64,000 bases of DNA from Thermoleophilales bacterium (lineage in GTDB: Bacteria; Actinomycetota; Thermoleophilia; Solirubrobacterales; 70-9): NCBI GenBank assembly GCA_020636955.1, contig JACJWY010000002.1:137689-201688 (forward strand). Reading direction: 5' to 3'. Within the stretch, counting starts at the first letter, position 1; every line of letters starts with the position of its first letter. This document shows positions 53,411 through 61,958 of the stretch, piece after piece. The notes beneath the pieces are model-generated. The model saw only the letters and a list, made by a program, of their open reading frames with translations, searched no databases and was not told the DNA's origin. The position numbers and the translations under genes are program-made.

Positions 53411-53438
53411 AAACGCCCCGGCATACGGGGCGTTTTTT
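53411..53438 (+). terminator. Intrinsic terminator after the NlpC/P60-like gene
   Basis: AAACGCCCCG (53411-53420) pairs with CGGGGCGTTT (53426-53435) around a 5-nt loop. The right arm runs into six T ending at 53438. It lies 25 nt after the stop codon. Confidence 0.92.
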
Positions 53439-53470
53439 CTTGCATCACCCGGCCGCCGGGTCCACGGTCT

Positions 53471-53476
53471 TATGAT
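53471..53476 (+). promoter_or_regulatory. -10 box for leaderless start at 53483
   Basis: TATGAT lies 6 nt before ATG 53483 with no Shine-Dalgarno sequence. Confidence 0.5.
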
Positions 53477-53482
53477 CGACTG

Positions 53483-54454
53483 ATGGAGAAACGCAAACTG
53501 GGCAGTGAAGGGCTCGAGGTATCCGCGATCGGGCTGGGCTGTATGGGCATGTCCGAGTTCTACGGAGAGGGCGACGAAGCAGAATCAGTCGCGACCATCC
53601 ACCGCGCCCTGGAAGTCGGGATCAACTTTCTCGACACCGCCGACATGTACGGCCCGTGGACCAATGAGCAGCTGGTCGGCAAGGCGATCGCCGACCGGCG
53701 GGATCAGGTGGTTCTGGCAACCAAGTTCGGAATCGTGCGGGGCGACGACCCTCGCGACCGGCATGTGAACGGCAGGCCCGAATACGTGCGGGAATCGATT
53801 GACGCGTCGCTCGGAAGGCTGGGGGTGGATCACGTCGACCTCTACTACCAGCACCGGGTCGACAAGAGCGTGCCCATCGAGGAAACGGTCGGGGCGATGG
53901 CCGAGCTGGTCGAGGCCGGCAAGGTCCGATACCTGGGGCTCTCCGAGGCTTCAGCCGAAAACATTCGCAAGGCCAATTCGGTCCATCCGATCTCCGCCCT
54001 TCAGACCGAGTTCTCCCTCTTCGAGCGAGGCGCCATCGAAAAGGTGATCCCGACCCTGAAGGAGCTCGGGATCGGTTTCGTTCCCTATTCGCCGCTCGGC
54101 CGGGGATTTCTGACCGGCCGTTTCCGTTCTGGCGCAGACTTCGGCAGCGGTGACTTCCGCGAACACGACCCCCGCATGAGCCAGGAGAACATGGCCGCCA
54201 ACCTCGCGATCGTCGAGGCGATTGAGGATCTGGCCAACCGGCATGATGTCTCCCCCGCCCAGATGGCGATCGCCTGGGTACTGGCCCAGGGGGATGACTT
54301 CGTACCGATCCCCGGCACCAAGAAGGTGAGCCGGCTGGAAGAGAACGCCGCCGCGGCCGAAATCATGCTGAGCAAAGACGAGCTGGCCTCGCTGGACGCC
54401 CTGCCGAGGCCGCAGGGCGACCGCTACGCCAACATGGCGTCGATCGATGAGTGA
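53483..54454 (+). CDS. Aldo/keto reductase
   Basis: A 323-aa AKR that reduces an aldehyde or ketone with NADPH. The catalytic set is visible: Asp and Tyr in FLDTADMYGPWTNEQLVGKA, Lys in VVLATKFG and His in DLYYQHRVDKSVPIEETVGA. The C-terminal cofactor part has FVPIPGTKKVSRLEENAAAA. The closest groups are AKR13-like enzymes that include YakC and auxin-induced-protein-like reductases. Translation is probably leaderless. The last 8 nt overlap the acyl-CoA dehydrogenase gene that follows, so the two are coupled. Confidence 0.92.
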   Translation: MEKRKLGSEGLEVSAIGLGCMGMSEFYGEGDEAESVATIHRALEVGINFLDTADMYGPWTNEQLVGKAIADRRDQVVLATKFGIVRGDDPRDRHVNGRPEYVRESIDASLGRLGVDHVDLYYQHRVDKSVPIEETVGAMAELVEAGKVRYLGLSEASAENIRKANSVHPISALQTEFSLFERGAIEKVIPTLKELGIGFVPYSPLGRGFLTGRFRSGADFGSGDFREHDPRMSQENMAANLAIVEAIEDLANRHDVSPAQMAIAWVLAQGDDFVPIPGTKKVSRLEENAAAAEIMLSKDELASLDALPRPQGDRYANMASIDE

Positions 54455-55649
54455 GAACGGCGCGGGCGGTTCCGACGATGCCGCGATCGACCCGGGACCC
54501 GGCATTCCGCCTCCTTTCACCCGGGAGCATGAAGAGCTGCGGGAGACGGTCCGGCGCTTCGTCGAAAACGAGATCGCTCCCCACGTTGACGAGTGGGAAG
54601 ACGCGCGGCTCTTTCCCCGCGAACTCTTCGACCGCTGCGGAGAGCTCGGCTTTCTCGGCCTGAAGTTCCCCGAGCAGTACGGGGGTCAGGGCGGCAGCTA
54701 CCTGCACGACGCGATCTGGGTCGAGGAACTTTCCCGCCGTGGTGCTTCGGGCGGGGTCGCTTCCGGGATAAACGCGCATGCCTCGATCGCGATGCCGCCG
54801 GTGTTCAAGTTCGGCGACGAATGGCAGCGCCAGCGCTGGCTGGTCCCGGGCATCCGGGGCGAGAAGATCGGTGCGCTCGGTATCACCGAACCTGGCGCCG
54901 GCTCGGATGTTGCCTCGCTCCGAACCATGGCCCGCAAGGTCGACGGAGGCTACGTGGTAAACGGCTCCAAGACCTTCATAACCAACGGCGTGCGGGCCGA
55001 CTTCCTGGTCTGTGCGGTGAAGACGACCGAGGAGGGCGGCCATGGCGGAATCTCATTCCTGGTCATCGACACCGACTCCCCGGGCTACGAGGTTGTCAGC
55101 AAGCTGGAAAAGCTCGGCTGGCATGCATCGGACACCGGCGAGATCTCCTTCACCGACGTCGAGGTTCCCGAAGAACACCTGCTCGGAGAGGAGAACGAGG
55201 GCTTCCGGCTGATCATGGCCAATTTTGCCTGGGAGCGGCTGCTGATGGCGATCGGTGCGGTAGGCGCGATGGACGGCCTGATCGACGCTTCCGTTCAGTA
55301 CGCAAACGACCGGCAGGCATTTGGCAGGAACATCGGATCCTTCCAGGCGATCCGGCACAAGATTGCCGAAATGGCCACCACGGCAGCGGCAGCAAAGGCC
55401 CTCACCTACGACACCCTGCGCCGGTTCAATGCCGGAGAACAGGTGATTCGCGAGGTTTCGATGACCAAGCTGATGACCCAGCGGGGCCTTTGCGATGTGG
55501 CCGACGAGGCCCTGCAGATCCACGGCGGATACGGCTACATGAAGGAGTACGGCATCGAAAGGGCCCTGCGGGATGCGCGACTGGGCCCGATCGGCGGCGG
55601 CACCGACGAAATCATGAAGGACATCGTCGGCAAGACCTTTGGCCTCTAG
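54447..55649 (+). CDS. Acyl-CoA dehydrogenase
   Basis: A 400-aa acyl-CoA dehydrogenase. Features in order: PPFTREHEELRETVRRFVEN, GITEPGAGSDVASLRTMARK, VVNGSKTFITNGVRADFLVC, YANDRQAFGRNIGSFQAIRH and the C-terminal LQIHGGYGYMKEYGIERALR with RDARLGPIGGGTDEIMKDIV. The GGTDEI loop and overall length match short/medium-chain and isovaleryl-CoA-like members. It overlaps the aldo/keto reductase by 8 nt. Two GC-rich hairpins in the 77-nt gap before the protease gene may end the unit. Confidence 0.92.
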   Translation: MSENGAGGSDDAAIDPGPGIPPPFTREHEELRETVRRFVENEIAPHVDEWEDARLFPRELFDRCGELGFLGLKFPEQYGGQGGSYLHDAIWVEELSRRGASGGVASGINAHASIAMPPVFKFGDEWQRQRWLVPGIRGEKIGALGITEPGAGSDVASLRTMARKVDGGYVVNGSKTFITNGVRADFLVCAVKTTEEGGHGGISFLVIDTDSPGYEVVSKLEKLGWHASDTGEISFTDVEVPEEHLLGEENEGFRLIMANFAWERLLMAIGAVGAMDGLIDASVQYANDRQAFGRNIGSFQAIRHKIAEMATTAAAAKALTYDTLRRFNAGEQVIREVSMTKLMTQRGLCDVADEALQIHGGYGYMKEYGIERALRDARLGPIGGGTDEIMKDIVGKTFGL

Positions 55650-55689
55650 CGGGGTTGTAGTCAGAGAACCCCGAGCCGGGTTCAGGCAC

Positions 55690-55710
55690 CGGCGGGCTTC
55701 CCGCCCGCCG
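55690..55710. terminator. GC-rich hairpin after the acyl-CoA dehydrogenase gene
   Basis: CGGCGGGC (55690-55697) pairs with GCCCGCCG (55703-55710) around a 5-nt loop. No T-run follows, so it is at best a non-canonical terminator. A weaker GGGGTT/AACCCC stem lies just upstream, near 55652-55675. Confidence 0.35.
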
Positions 55711-55726
55711 CAACTGACCGATCAAA

Positions 55727-56833
55727 GTGGAGAAAGTGCTGAAAACCAGCAAGAAAGTGATGGTGCTGTGCGCGCTCGCCCTGACGCTCGCCGGATTGGC
55801 GACAGCTCCGCCTGCCTCGGCCCGGGTTGCGCCAGTCAGCGAATCGGCGGCCACCGCGTCGGTGGTCGGCGGCACCAATGCCAGGGGGTCGCACTACCCG
55901 TGGCAGGTGTTGATCACCGCGAATGGCAAGGAGTTCTGCGGCGGGGTCCTGATCCATCCGATGATCATCCTGACCGCCGCCCATTGCCTGGTCGACGAAA
56001 AAGGCAACTACTACGAAGATCTTTCCGGGGTGAGCTTTCGCGCCTTCGCGGGCCGCACCAGCCTCGGCTCCGGAGGTGAAGCGCTCGACTGGAATGTGGC
56101 CCGGGTCGATCCGGCCTATGACCCGGATCGGGAAACGCATGACTGGGGATTCATCACCCTGAAGAGCGCGGCTTCCGCGCCCACCCTGAAACTTGCCGGA
56201 CCCGACGAGCGAGCACTCTGGAAGCCGGGACGGACGGCCACGGTAACCGGTTTCGGAAAGCTCTCCGACGGAGGCAAGGGGGCCACGGTGCTGCAGCAGC
56301 TGAGGGTGCCGGTCCTGGCCAATTCCGGCTGCTCCCGCTACGGGTCCATCTTCCGCAAGTCCACCATGCTCTGTGCCGGTTACCGGCGGGGCGGGAAGGA
56401 CTCCTGCCAGGGTGACAGCGGCGGTCCGCTCAGTGTCGCTGCGGATGGCGGCCAGCGACGATTGATCGGGATCGTCAGCGTCGGGAACGGCTGCGCCATG
56501 GCCGGTTTCCCCGGCATCTACGCCCGGATTGCCTCCCCGGCCAACAGCGCCAGGATTCAGATGGAAGTCCGGAACCTCGAGTCGCTCGACTCGTTTCCGT
56601 CCGGGTATACGGGCATCAGTGTGATCGGCTCGGGAGCCAGGCCACTCGGCTGCGCGGCAGCAATGAGACGTCACCGCCAGGACCGGCAACTCATGGAGAA
56701 ACGGAAGCGTGCCGTGAAGGCCGCCCGCAGGTACGGGAAGCGTTCGCGAGTGAAAGCAGCGAAGTGGCGCCTTGGCGTCGCGAAGCACCGATTTTTCGAA
56801 AGCCGGACGACTGCAAATAGAGCCTGCTCCTAG
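55727..56833 (+). CDS. Secreted trypsin-like serine protease with basic tail, first of a pair
   Basis: A 368-aa S1-family protease. A signal peptide (VMVLCALALTLAGLATAPPASA) and short propeptide precede the mature start VVGG (46-49). The triad is His86 (LTAAHC), Asp139 (THDWGFITL) and Ser231 (GDSGGPL); Asp225, six residues before Ser, is the trypsin-type S1 residue, so cleavage after Arg/Lys is expected. From about residue 310 there is a Lys/Arg-rich helical tail (RKRAVKAARRYGKRSRVKAA) that ends in Cys-Ser. GTG 55727 is the longest start; GTG 55736 is possible. It is a tandem paralogue of the next gene. Confidence 0.9.
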   Translation: MEKVLKTSKKVMVLCALALTLAGLATAPPASARVAPVSESAATASVVGGTNARGSHYPWQVLITANGKEFCGGVLIHPMIILTAAHCLVDEKGNYYEDLSGVSFRAFAGRTSLGSGGEALDWNVARVDPAYDPDRETHDWGFITLKSAASAPTLKLAGPDERALWKPGRTATVTGFGKLSDGGKGATVLQQLRVPVLANSGCSRYGSIFRKSTMLCAGYRRGGKDSCQGDSGGPLSVAADGGQRRLIGIVSVGNGCAMAGFPGIYARIASPANSARIQMEVRNLESLDSFPSGYTGISVIGSGARPLGCAAAMRRHRQDRQLMEKRKRAVKAARRYGKRSRVKAAKWRLGVAKHRFFESRTTANRACS

Positions 56834-56963
56834 ATCGGCCTTGCTTTTTGGCCGGCGATCGGGTAGAGGAAGGAGAACGGCCCTGAGGGAATCGTGGCTG
56901 TGCGGGCGATTTCCGGGTCTGTTCCGAAATCCGGCATCGAACGAACTAAATGGGGAGAAGGTC

Positions 56964-58058
56964 ATGAAGACGAGGGCAACTACCGTCCTGCTTGTGGCAT
57001 TGGGTATTGCGTTTGCTGGGAACACCGTGTCCGCGGGCGCAAACGGACTGTCCGGGGGTGCCGAGCCGGCATCCGCGTCCCCGTACGTTGTCGGCGGCAA
57101 CGACACCACCGCGGCCGAACATCCATGGCAGGTGCTGATCACAAACAACGACAAGCCCTGGTGTGGCGGAGTGCTTGTTCACCCGATGGTGATCCTGACC
57201 GCGGCCCATTGTGTGGTCGCCGGGAACGGAATCCCCTGGGAGACCAACGCCGCCTTCAATTTCAAGGCCTATATCGGGCGCACTCTGGTCGGCGAGGGCG
57301 GCCAAGAGCTCGACTGGGGCAGTTCCAGCGGCGAGCCAACATATAGCGCTTCCACCGAAACCAACGACTGGGGTTTCGTCTCGCTCGCCAGTCCGACTTC
57401 GGCGCCTACCCTGAAGATCGCCGGCCCGAAAGAACGGTTTCTGTGGGAGCCCGGTGCCGTAACGGTCGTCTCTGGTTTCGGGAGGACCACCGAGACCAGC
57501 GGGGCCTCAACCACGCTGCAGGAAGTCACGGTGCCGATCATTTCGGACACCGGCTGCGGAGCCTACGCAGATTTCTTCAACCCGGCGTCAATGCTTTGTG
57601 CGGGATACCTCGAAGGTGGAAAGGACGCCTGCAACGGCGACAGCGGCGGTCCGCTCAGCGGTGCTGCCGACCTCGGCGTTCGGAGGCTGGTCGGGCTCGT
57701 CAGCACCGGGGAGGGCTGTGCCCGCCCGAACTACCCCGGCATCTATACGAGGGTCGCAGATCCCGCGATCAGCGCACGCATCCAGCAGCAGGTGAAGGCG
57801 ATCGAGGATGAGAACCACTTCCCGGCTGCTTACCGGGGCATCAGCATTGTCGGCTCAGGGGCCAAGCCAATCGGCTGCTCGTCGGCAACGAAAGCTTCAA
57901 CCAGGGCCACGAAACTGGTCGCCGCAAAGAAGCGCGCCTTGAAGGCGGCCCGCAAGAGCGCCAAACATCACCGCATCAAGGCCGCGAAAAAGAGGCTCAA
58001 TAAGGCAAAGGGGAATCTCCGCAAAGCGAAGGCCAAAGCGAAGGAGGTATGTTCGTAG
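56964..58058 (+). CDS. Secreted trypsin-like serine protease with basic tail, second of a pair
   Basis: A 364-aa S1 protease closely related to the preceding one. A signal peptide (TTVLLVALGIAFAGNTVSA) is followed by VVGG at about 42-45. The triad is His82, Asp135 (NDWGFVSL) and Ser227 (NGDSGGPL), with trypsin-like Asp221. The C-terminal tail is strongly Lys/Ala-rich (KKRALKAARKSAKHHRIKAA, then NKAKGNLRKAKAKAKEVCS) and resembles a histone H1 tail. It also ends in Cys-Ser. ATG 56964 is preceded by GGGGAGAAGG. The stop lies 2 nt before the next gene, so they are cotranscribed. Confidence 0.92.
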   Translation: MKTRATTVLLVALGIAFAGNTVSAGANGLSGGAEPASASPYVVGGNDTTAAEHPWQVLITNNDKPWCGGVLVHPMVILTAAHCVVAGNGIPWETNAAFNFKAYIGRTLVGEGGQELDWGSSSGEPTYSASTETNDWGFVSLASPTSAPTLKIAGPKERFLWEPGAVTVVSGFGRTTETSGASTTLQEVTVPIISDTGCGAYADFFNPASMLCAGYLEGGKDACNGDSGGPLSGAADLGVRRLVGLVSTGEGCARPNYPGIYTRVADPAISARIQQQVKAIEDENHFPAAYRGISIVGSGAKPIGCSSATKASTRATKLVAAKKRALKAARKSAKHHRIKAAKKRLNKAKGNLRKAKAKAKEVCS

Positions 58059-58060
58059 AG

Positions 58061-59566
58061 ATGTCGCTCTTTTCCAGGTACATATCGATCCTGTTCGGGA
58101 TCATCTCCGCGTCGGCGTGTGTTTTTGCCGCTGGCGCAACCGCTGCTCCGATCGTTTCGGTGCCGCCGGCTCCTTCGCTCCCGGATTTCTCCGGCAAGGC
58201 CTTCAAGGCGACGCCGGTCAAGGGTGCAACGAAGGCGCCCCAGAATCCCTACATGGCGAAGAACCAGAAGAGCAACATCCACAACGACACCTGGATGAGC
58301 GGGACTTACAGCTGGCCCGGTCCGCTCGGCCGGAATCTTGTGGCCAGCTCCGGCGCTTCCGCCAACGGCATCTGCTCGACCATCGCCTTTGACAGCCGGG
58401 GCCGGATCGTCACGGTCTGCGTGTCCACGGTTGCGCCACCGCAGGCGCGAATCGTCGACCCCGATTCGCTCGAGGTGCTCGACACCTACGAACTTCCCGA
58501 CTCGGTGGCGGTTGACGGCACCCCCGCCTACCAGAACTTCTCGGCCGGCGGCTATTTCTATCTCGACAACCACAATCGGCTGGTGATCCCGACCAGGAAC
58601 AACCACATCATCATGCTCGGCCAGACGCCGGATGGATCGCAGTTCCAGCTGGCCGGTGACTACGACGTGACCTCGGTGGTAAAGCAGGGATCCGAGCGGA
58701 TGAACTCGGCCCTGCCCGATTTCCAGGGCGACATCTGGTTCGTGGTCAAGCAGTCCGGCAAGGTCGGGATTGTCGACCGGAAGTCCGGCAGGATCCGCTA
58801 CGTCAAGCTCAACGAAACGATCCAGAACTCGTTCACCGTCGATCGGGGAGCCATCTACGTAGTGACCAACAAGCGCCTCTACCGCTTCGGCAAGACCTCC
58901 AAGGACAAACCGAAGATCGTCTGGAGCGCCAGGTACCGCAACACCGGCCACAAGAAGCCCGGTCAGGTGGACGCCGGCAGCGGCACCACCCCGGACGTGA
59001 TGACCGGCGGCTATGTTGCGATCGTCGACAACGCCAATCCGGAGCACATCGTCGTCTACCGGACGGCGAAGAAGCTCCACGGCAAGAAGCGCAAGGTCTG
59101 CGAGGTCCCGGTGTTTAGCAAGGGAGCGAGCGCGACCGAGAATTCGCTGATCACCACCGGTCGGTCGATGATCGTCGAGAACAATTACGGCTACACGGAC
59201 ATCTTCGCCCCTGATGCGGCGACGGTGGTCACCAAGCCGGGCTTCTCGAGGGTTGACATCCGCAAGGACGGCAAGGGCTGCAAGAAGATCTGGACCAACC
59301 AGACCGAAAGGGGACCTTCGGTCGTGCCGAAGATGTCTTCGAAAACCGGCCTGATCTACACCTACACCCGGCCGCCGGATCCGAGCGGCTCACAGGGCTA
59401 CTACTGGACCGCGATGGACTTCCGCAACGGCAAGACGGTCTGGAACAAGTACGCCGGTTCCGGTTTCTTCTACAACAACAACTACGCCGGCCTCGGCCTC
59501 GGCCCCGACGGAACCGCCTACCTCGGAGTGGTCGGAGGAATCGTCTCCCTCAAAGACGGCAAGTAG
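58061..59566 (+). CDS. Secreted beta-propeller-like protein, unknown function
   Basis: A 501-aa protein with a signal peptide (ISILFGIISASACVFAAGATA). The body has repeated beta-sheet motifs such as FDSRGRIVTVCVST, IWFVVKQSGKVGIVDRKSGR, YRFGKTSKDKPKIVWSARY and AMDFRNGKTVWNKYAGSGFF, similar to PQQ- or YncE-type propellers. No cofactor motif is clear. ATG 58061, 2 nt after the protease stop, is used; ATG 58049 overlaps the protease gene but directly abuts AAGGAGGT. The 3' end overlaps the convergent methyltransferase gene by 17 nt. It could be a partner or a substrate of the proteases, by neighbourhood only. Confidence 0.75.
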   Translation: MSLFSRYISILFGIISASACVFAAGATAAPIVSVPPAPSLPDFSGKAFKATPVKGATKAPQNPYMAKNQKSNIHNDTWMSGTYSWPGPLGRNLVASSGASANGICSTIAFDSRGRIVTVCVSTVAPPQARIVDPDSLEVLDTYELPDSVAVDGTPAYQNFSAGGYFYLDNHNRLVIPTRNNHIIMLGQTPDGSQFQLAGDYDVTSVVKQGSERMNSALPDFQGDIWFVVKQSGKVGIVDRKSGRIRYVKLNETIQNSFTVDRGAIYVVTNKRLYRFGKTSKDKPKIVWSARYRNTGHKKPGQVDAGSGTTPDVMTGGYVAIVDNANPEHIVVYRTAKKLHGKKRKVCEVPVFSKGASATENSLITTGRSMIVENNYGYTDIFAPDAATVVTKPGFSRVDIRKDGKGCKKIWTNQTERGPSVVPKMSSKTGLIYTYTRPPDPSGSQGYYWTAMDFRNGKTVWNKYAGSGFFYNNNYAGLGLGPDGTAYLGVVGGIVSLKDGK

Positions 59567-60188
59567 CCCGAATCAGTTCCAGCGTTCCCCAGGCCGTCGA
59601 GTATCGATGCTCGACGGTCGGGTCGCTGAATCCGGCGCTGGCGATAATCGCCGGTATCTGGCCGTTGGCATGGGCGGCAGTGTTCTCGCGGCCGTCGAGG
59701 AGGCGCAGGCCGAAGAAGGCCGGCTTCAGTAGAAGCGAAGGCGGACCCCAGTCGGAGACGACCAGAATGCCGCCCGGCCTCAGGACACGCCGCGCTTCTC
59801 TCAGGGTCTGACCTTTCGCCTGGTCGGATAGGTGATGAAGCAGCAAGGACAGGCTGACCACATCGACGGAGCGGTCGGCAAGGTCCAGTTCAGTGGAAAA
59901 GCCCTCCCGCCAGTCGACCTCTTCCGCCCCGTTCTTCGTACGGGCAATTGCCAGAACATCGGGATCACCATCGATCGCGATGACTTCGAAGCCGCCAGCA
60001 ACGAAGGCGAGCGCCGAATTGCCGGTCCCAGCTCCAACGTCGAGCACGGTCCCGCCCTCTGGAAGAACTTCCCGCACCAGCTCCACGACCCGAGGCCGCC
60101 AGGCCCCTTCCCGAGCAGTAACCGCAGTAACCGGGTCGTAAAGCCGAACCAATCCAAACTGCCCCGAAGCCTTTACATAGTCACTCAT
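59550..60188 (-). CDS. Class I SAM-dependent methyltransferase
   Basis: A 212-aa methyltransferase of the UbiE/Methyltransf_11 type. Motif I is VLDVGAGTGNSALAFVAGGF, then EVIAIDGDPDVLAIAR, the post-I region VDVVSLSLLLHHLSD and motif III VLRPGGILVVSDWG. Nothing indicates the substrate. It faces the propeller gene and overlaps its last 17 nt. The start at ATG 60188 fits the usual length; no clear ribosome site is visible. Confidence 0.88.
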   Translation of the reverse strand: MSDYVKASGQFGLVRLYDPVTAVTAREGAWRPRVVELVREVLPEGGTVLDVGAGTGNSALAFVAGGFEVIAIDGDPDVLAIARTKNGAEEVDWREGFSTELDLADRSVDVVSLSLLLHHLSDQAKGQTLREARRVLRPGGILVVSDWGPPSLLLKPAFFGLRLLDGRENTAAHANGQIPAIIASAGFSDPTVEHRYSTAWGTLELIRATCRL

Positions 60189-60505
60189 GCCCGCAGCTTC
60201 TCACGCCCTGGATCGGACCGGGAAGTCATCGAAAGCCCAGTTTGTGCCGGTATGTGGCAGAAACTGGGATCTCGCGAAATGCCAACACCACCAACCCTTC
60301 AGCGGGCAGTTCGCGGGAGCCTCCAGCCGTTCGCTGGCGAGCTACCACCCACCTTCAGCGGGTCGTGCACAGGGCGCTCCTGCGGGCGGCTGGCGAGGAA
60401 TAAGCCGGGAAATGGCCGCGATAGTACGCGGGTACATGAGCTGCCGTTTCCCGGCGTTGACGAAGTCCAGGCGCCCGCAAGTGCGTTCTGGGCGCGTTGC
60501 CCGGA
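60189..60505. other. 317-nt intergenic region with no credible gene
   Basis: A rightward frame (60187-60519) exists but reads as Arg/Ser/Pro-rich composition with no motif, so I do not call it. The region holds the second copy of the palindromic repeat at 60236-60268. It also has two short CTTCAGCGGG direct repeats near 60298 and 60352. It separates the starts of divergent-facing methyltransferase DNA from the end of the aldehyde dehydrogenase gene. Confidence 0.6.
60236..60268. repeat. Palindromic dispersed repeat, copy 2
   Basis: CCCAGTTTGTGCC (60236-60248) pairs with GGCAGAAACTGGG (60256-60268) around the 7-nt loop GGTATGT with one G-G mismatch. The reverse complement aligns with the element at 37675-37709. 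Confidence 0.65.
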
Positions 60506-61954
60506 CTAGTCGAGGTTGATCATCACGTGCTTCACCTGCGTGTAGTCCTCAAGCGAGTACATGCTCATGTCCTTGCCGTAGCCGGATTCGTTGTATCCGC
60601 CGTGCGGCATTTCGACCGCCATCAGGATGTGGTCGTTCACCCAGACCGCACCGAAACGCAGGGCATTGGTGACCCGCATCGCCCGGCCGACGTCGCGCGT
60701 CCAGACCGATGAGGCGAGCCCGTATTTCGTGCCGTTGGCCCACTTGATCGCTTCCTCCTCGTCGGTGAAGCGCTGGACGGTCATGGCCGGTCCGAAGATC
60801 TCGTTCTGGATCAGTTCGTCGTCCTGCTGGAGGTCGGCGATAACTGTCGGTTCGACGAAGAAGCCGGGCAGGTCGGCCTGCTTGCCACCCGTCACCACCT
60901 GGGCGTGGGAAGGCGCGCGATCGATCAGTCCGGTCACATGCTCGAGCTGCTTTGCCGAGTTGACCGGGCCGAGCGTCGTCTCGGCCGAGTCGAGGTCGCC
61001 CATCAAATAGCCGCTCGCTTCCTTCGCGAGTCCGTTAACCACGTCGTCGTATACCTTCGGTCCGGCGAGGATCCGGGTCGCCGCGGTGCAGTCCTGGCCG
61101 GCGTTGAAGAGGGCGGTCCCGGCGATCGTCTCGTAGACCGCGTCGAGGTCCGCGTCGTCGAAGACGATCACCGGTGCCTTGCCGCCCAACTCGAGATGGA
61201 CGCGCTTGAGTGAATCCGCCGCCGCCTTGGCGATCCACTTGCCGGTCCCGATCGATCCGGTGAGCGAGACCATCTTGATGTCGGGGTGGGTGACCAGGGT
61301 CGAACCGGCCGGGTCGCCGTGGCCGCCGATGAAGTTGGTCACGCCGGGCGGGAAGATCTCGGCGCAGATCCGGGCCAAGGTGTGGAGGGTCGAGACCGGG
61401 GTCGATTCGGCCGGCTTGAGGACCAGCGTGTTGCCGGTGGCCAGGGCCGGGCCGAGCTTCCAGGCGGCCATCATCAGCGGGTAATTCCAGGGGGTGATCT
61501 GGGCGACCGGGCCGACCGGTTCCCGGCGAATGAATGAGGTGTGACCTTCCAGGTATTCCATCGCCGCCTTGCCTTCGAGGTTGCGGGCGGCGGTCGCGAA
61601 ATACCGGATGTGATCGGCGGTGGTGTCCAGTTCCTCGTCGATGAATGCCTGACGGGGCTTGCCGGCATCGGCGGACTCGAGGTCGGTCAGCTCATCGCCG
61701 TTTTCGATGATCGCGTCAGCCAGGGCGAGCAGGCGGTCGGAACGTTCCCGGGGCGTGGTGGTCGCCCAGCCGCCCTCGAAAGCTGCCTTGGCCGCGGCAA
61801 CCGCCCGGTTTACGTCCTCGACACCGGACAGTGGTGATTCGGCGATGACCTCGCCGGTCGAGGGGTTGATTACTTCTTCCGTCGCGCCGTCTGCCGGGTC
61901 GACGAATTCACCATTGATCATGTTCTGAAGCCGCAGCTTCCCGGTGATCGCCAT
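60506..61954 (-). CDS. Aldehyde dehydrogenase, 4-aminobutyraldehyde dehydrogenase-like
   Basis: A 482-aa NAD-dependent aldehyde dehydrogenase. The catalytic Cys is in FNAGQDCTAATR and the general base Glu in HLELGGKAPVIVFDDAD; the substrate loop has AQITPWNYPLMMAAWKLGPA and NDHILMAVEMPHGGYNESGY. The pattern resembles gamma-aminobutyraldehyde (PatD-like) and betaine aldehyde dehydrogenases. Together with the omega-aminotransferase upstream it would convert an amine via aminoaldehyde to an amino acid. It starts 4 nt after the alanine dehydrogenase stop. Stop at 60506. Confidence 0.88.
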   Translation of the reverse strand: MAITGKLRLQNMINGEFVDPADGATEEVINPSTGEVIAESPLSGVEDVNRAVAAAKAAFEGGWATTTPRERSDRLLALADAIIENGDELTDLESADAGKPRQAFIDEELDTTADHIRYFATAARNLEGKAAMEYLEGHTSFIRREPVGPVAQITPWNYPLMMAAWKLGPALATGNTLVLKPAESTPVSTLHTLARICAEIFPPGVTNFIGGHGDPAGSTLVTHPDIKMVSLTGSIGTGKWIAKAAADSLKRVHLELGGKAPVIVFDDADLDAVYETIAGTALFNAGQDCTAATRILAGPKVYDDVVNGLAKEASGYLMGDLDSAETTLGPVNSAKQLEHVTGLIDRAPSHAQVVTGGKQADLPGFFVEPTVIADLQQDDELIQNEIFGPAMTVQRFTDEEEAIKWANGTKYGLASSVWTRDVGRAMRVTNALRFGAVWVNDHILMAVEMPHGGYNESGYGKDMSMYSLEDYTQVKHVMINLD

Positions 61955-61958
61955 GGAA

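Noticed and set aside
60187..60519. 110-codon plus-strand ORF
   Set aside because: Its composition is random-like and it spans a palindromic repeat; no ribosome site or domain is visible.
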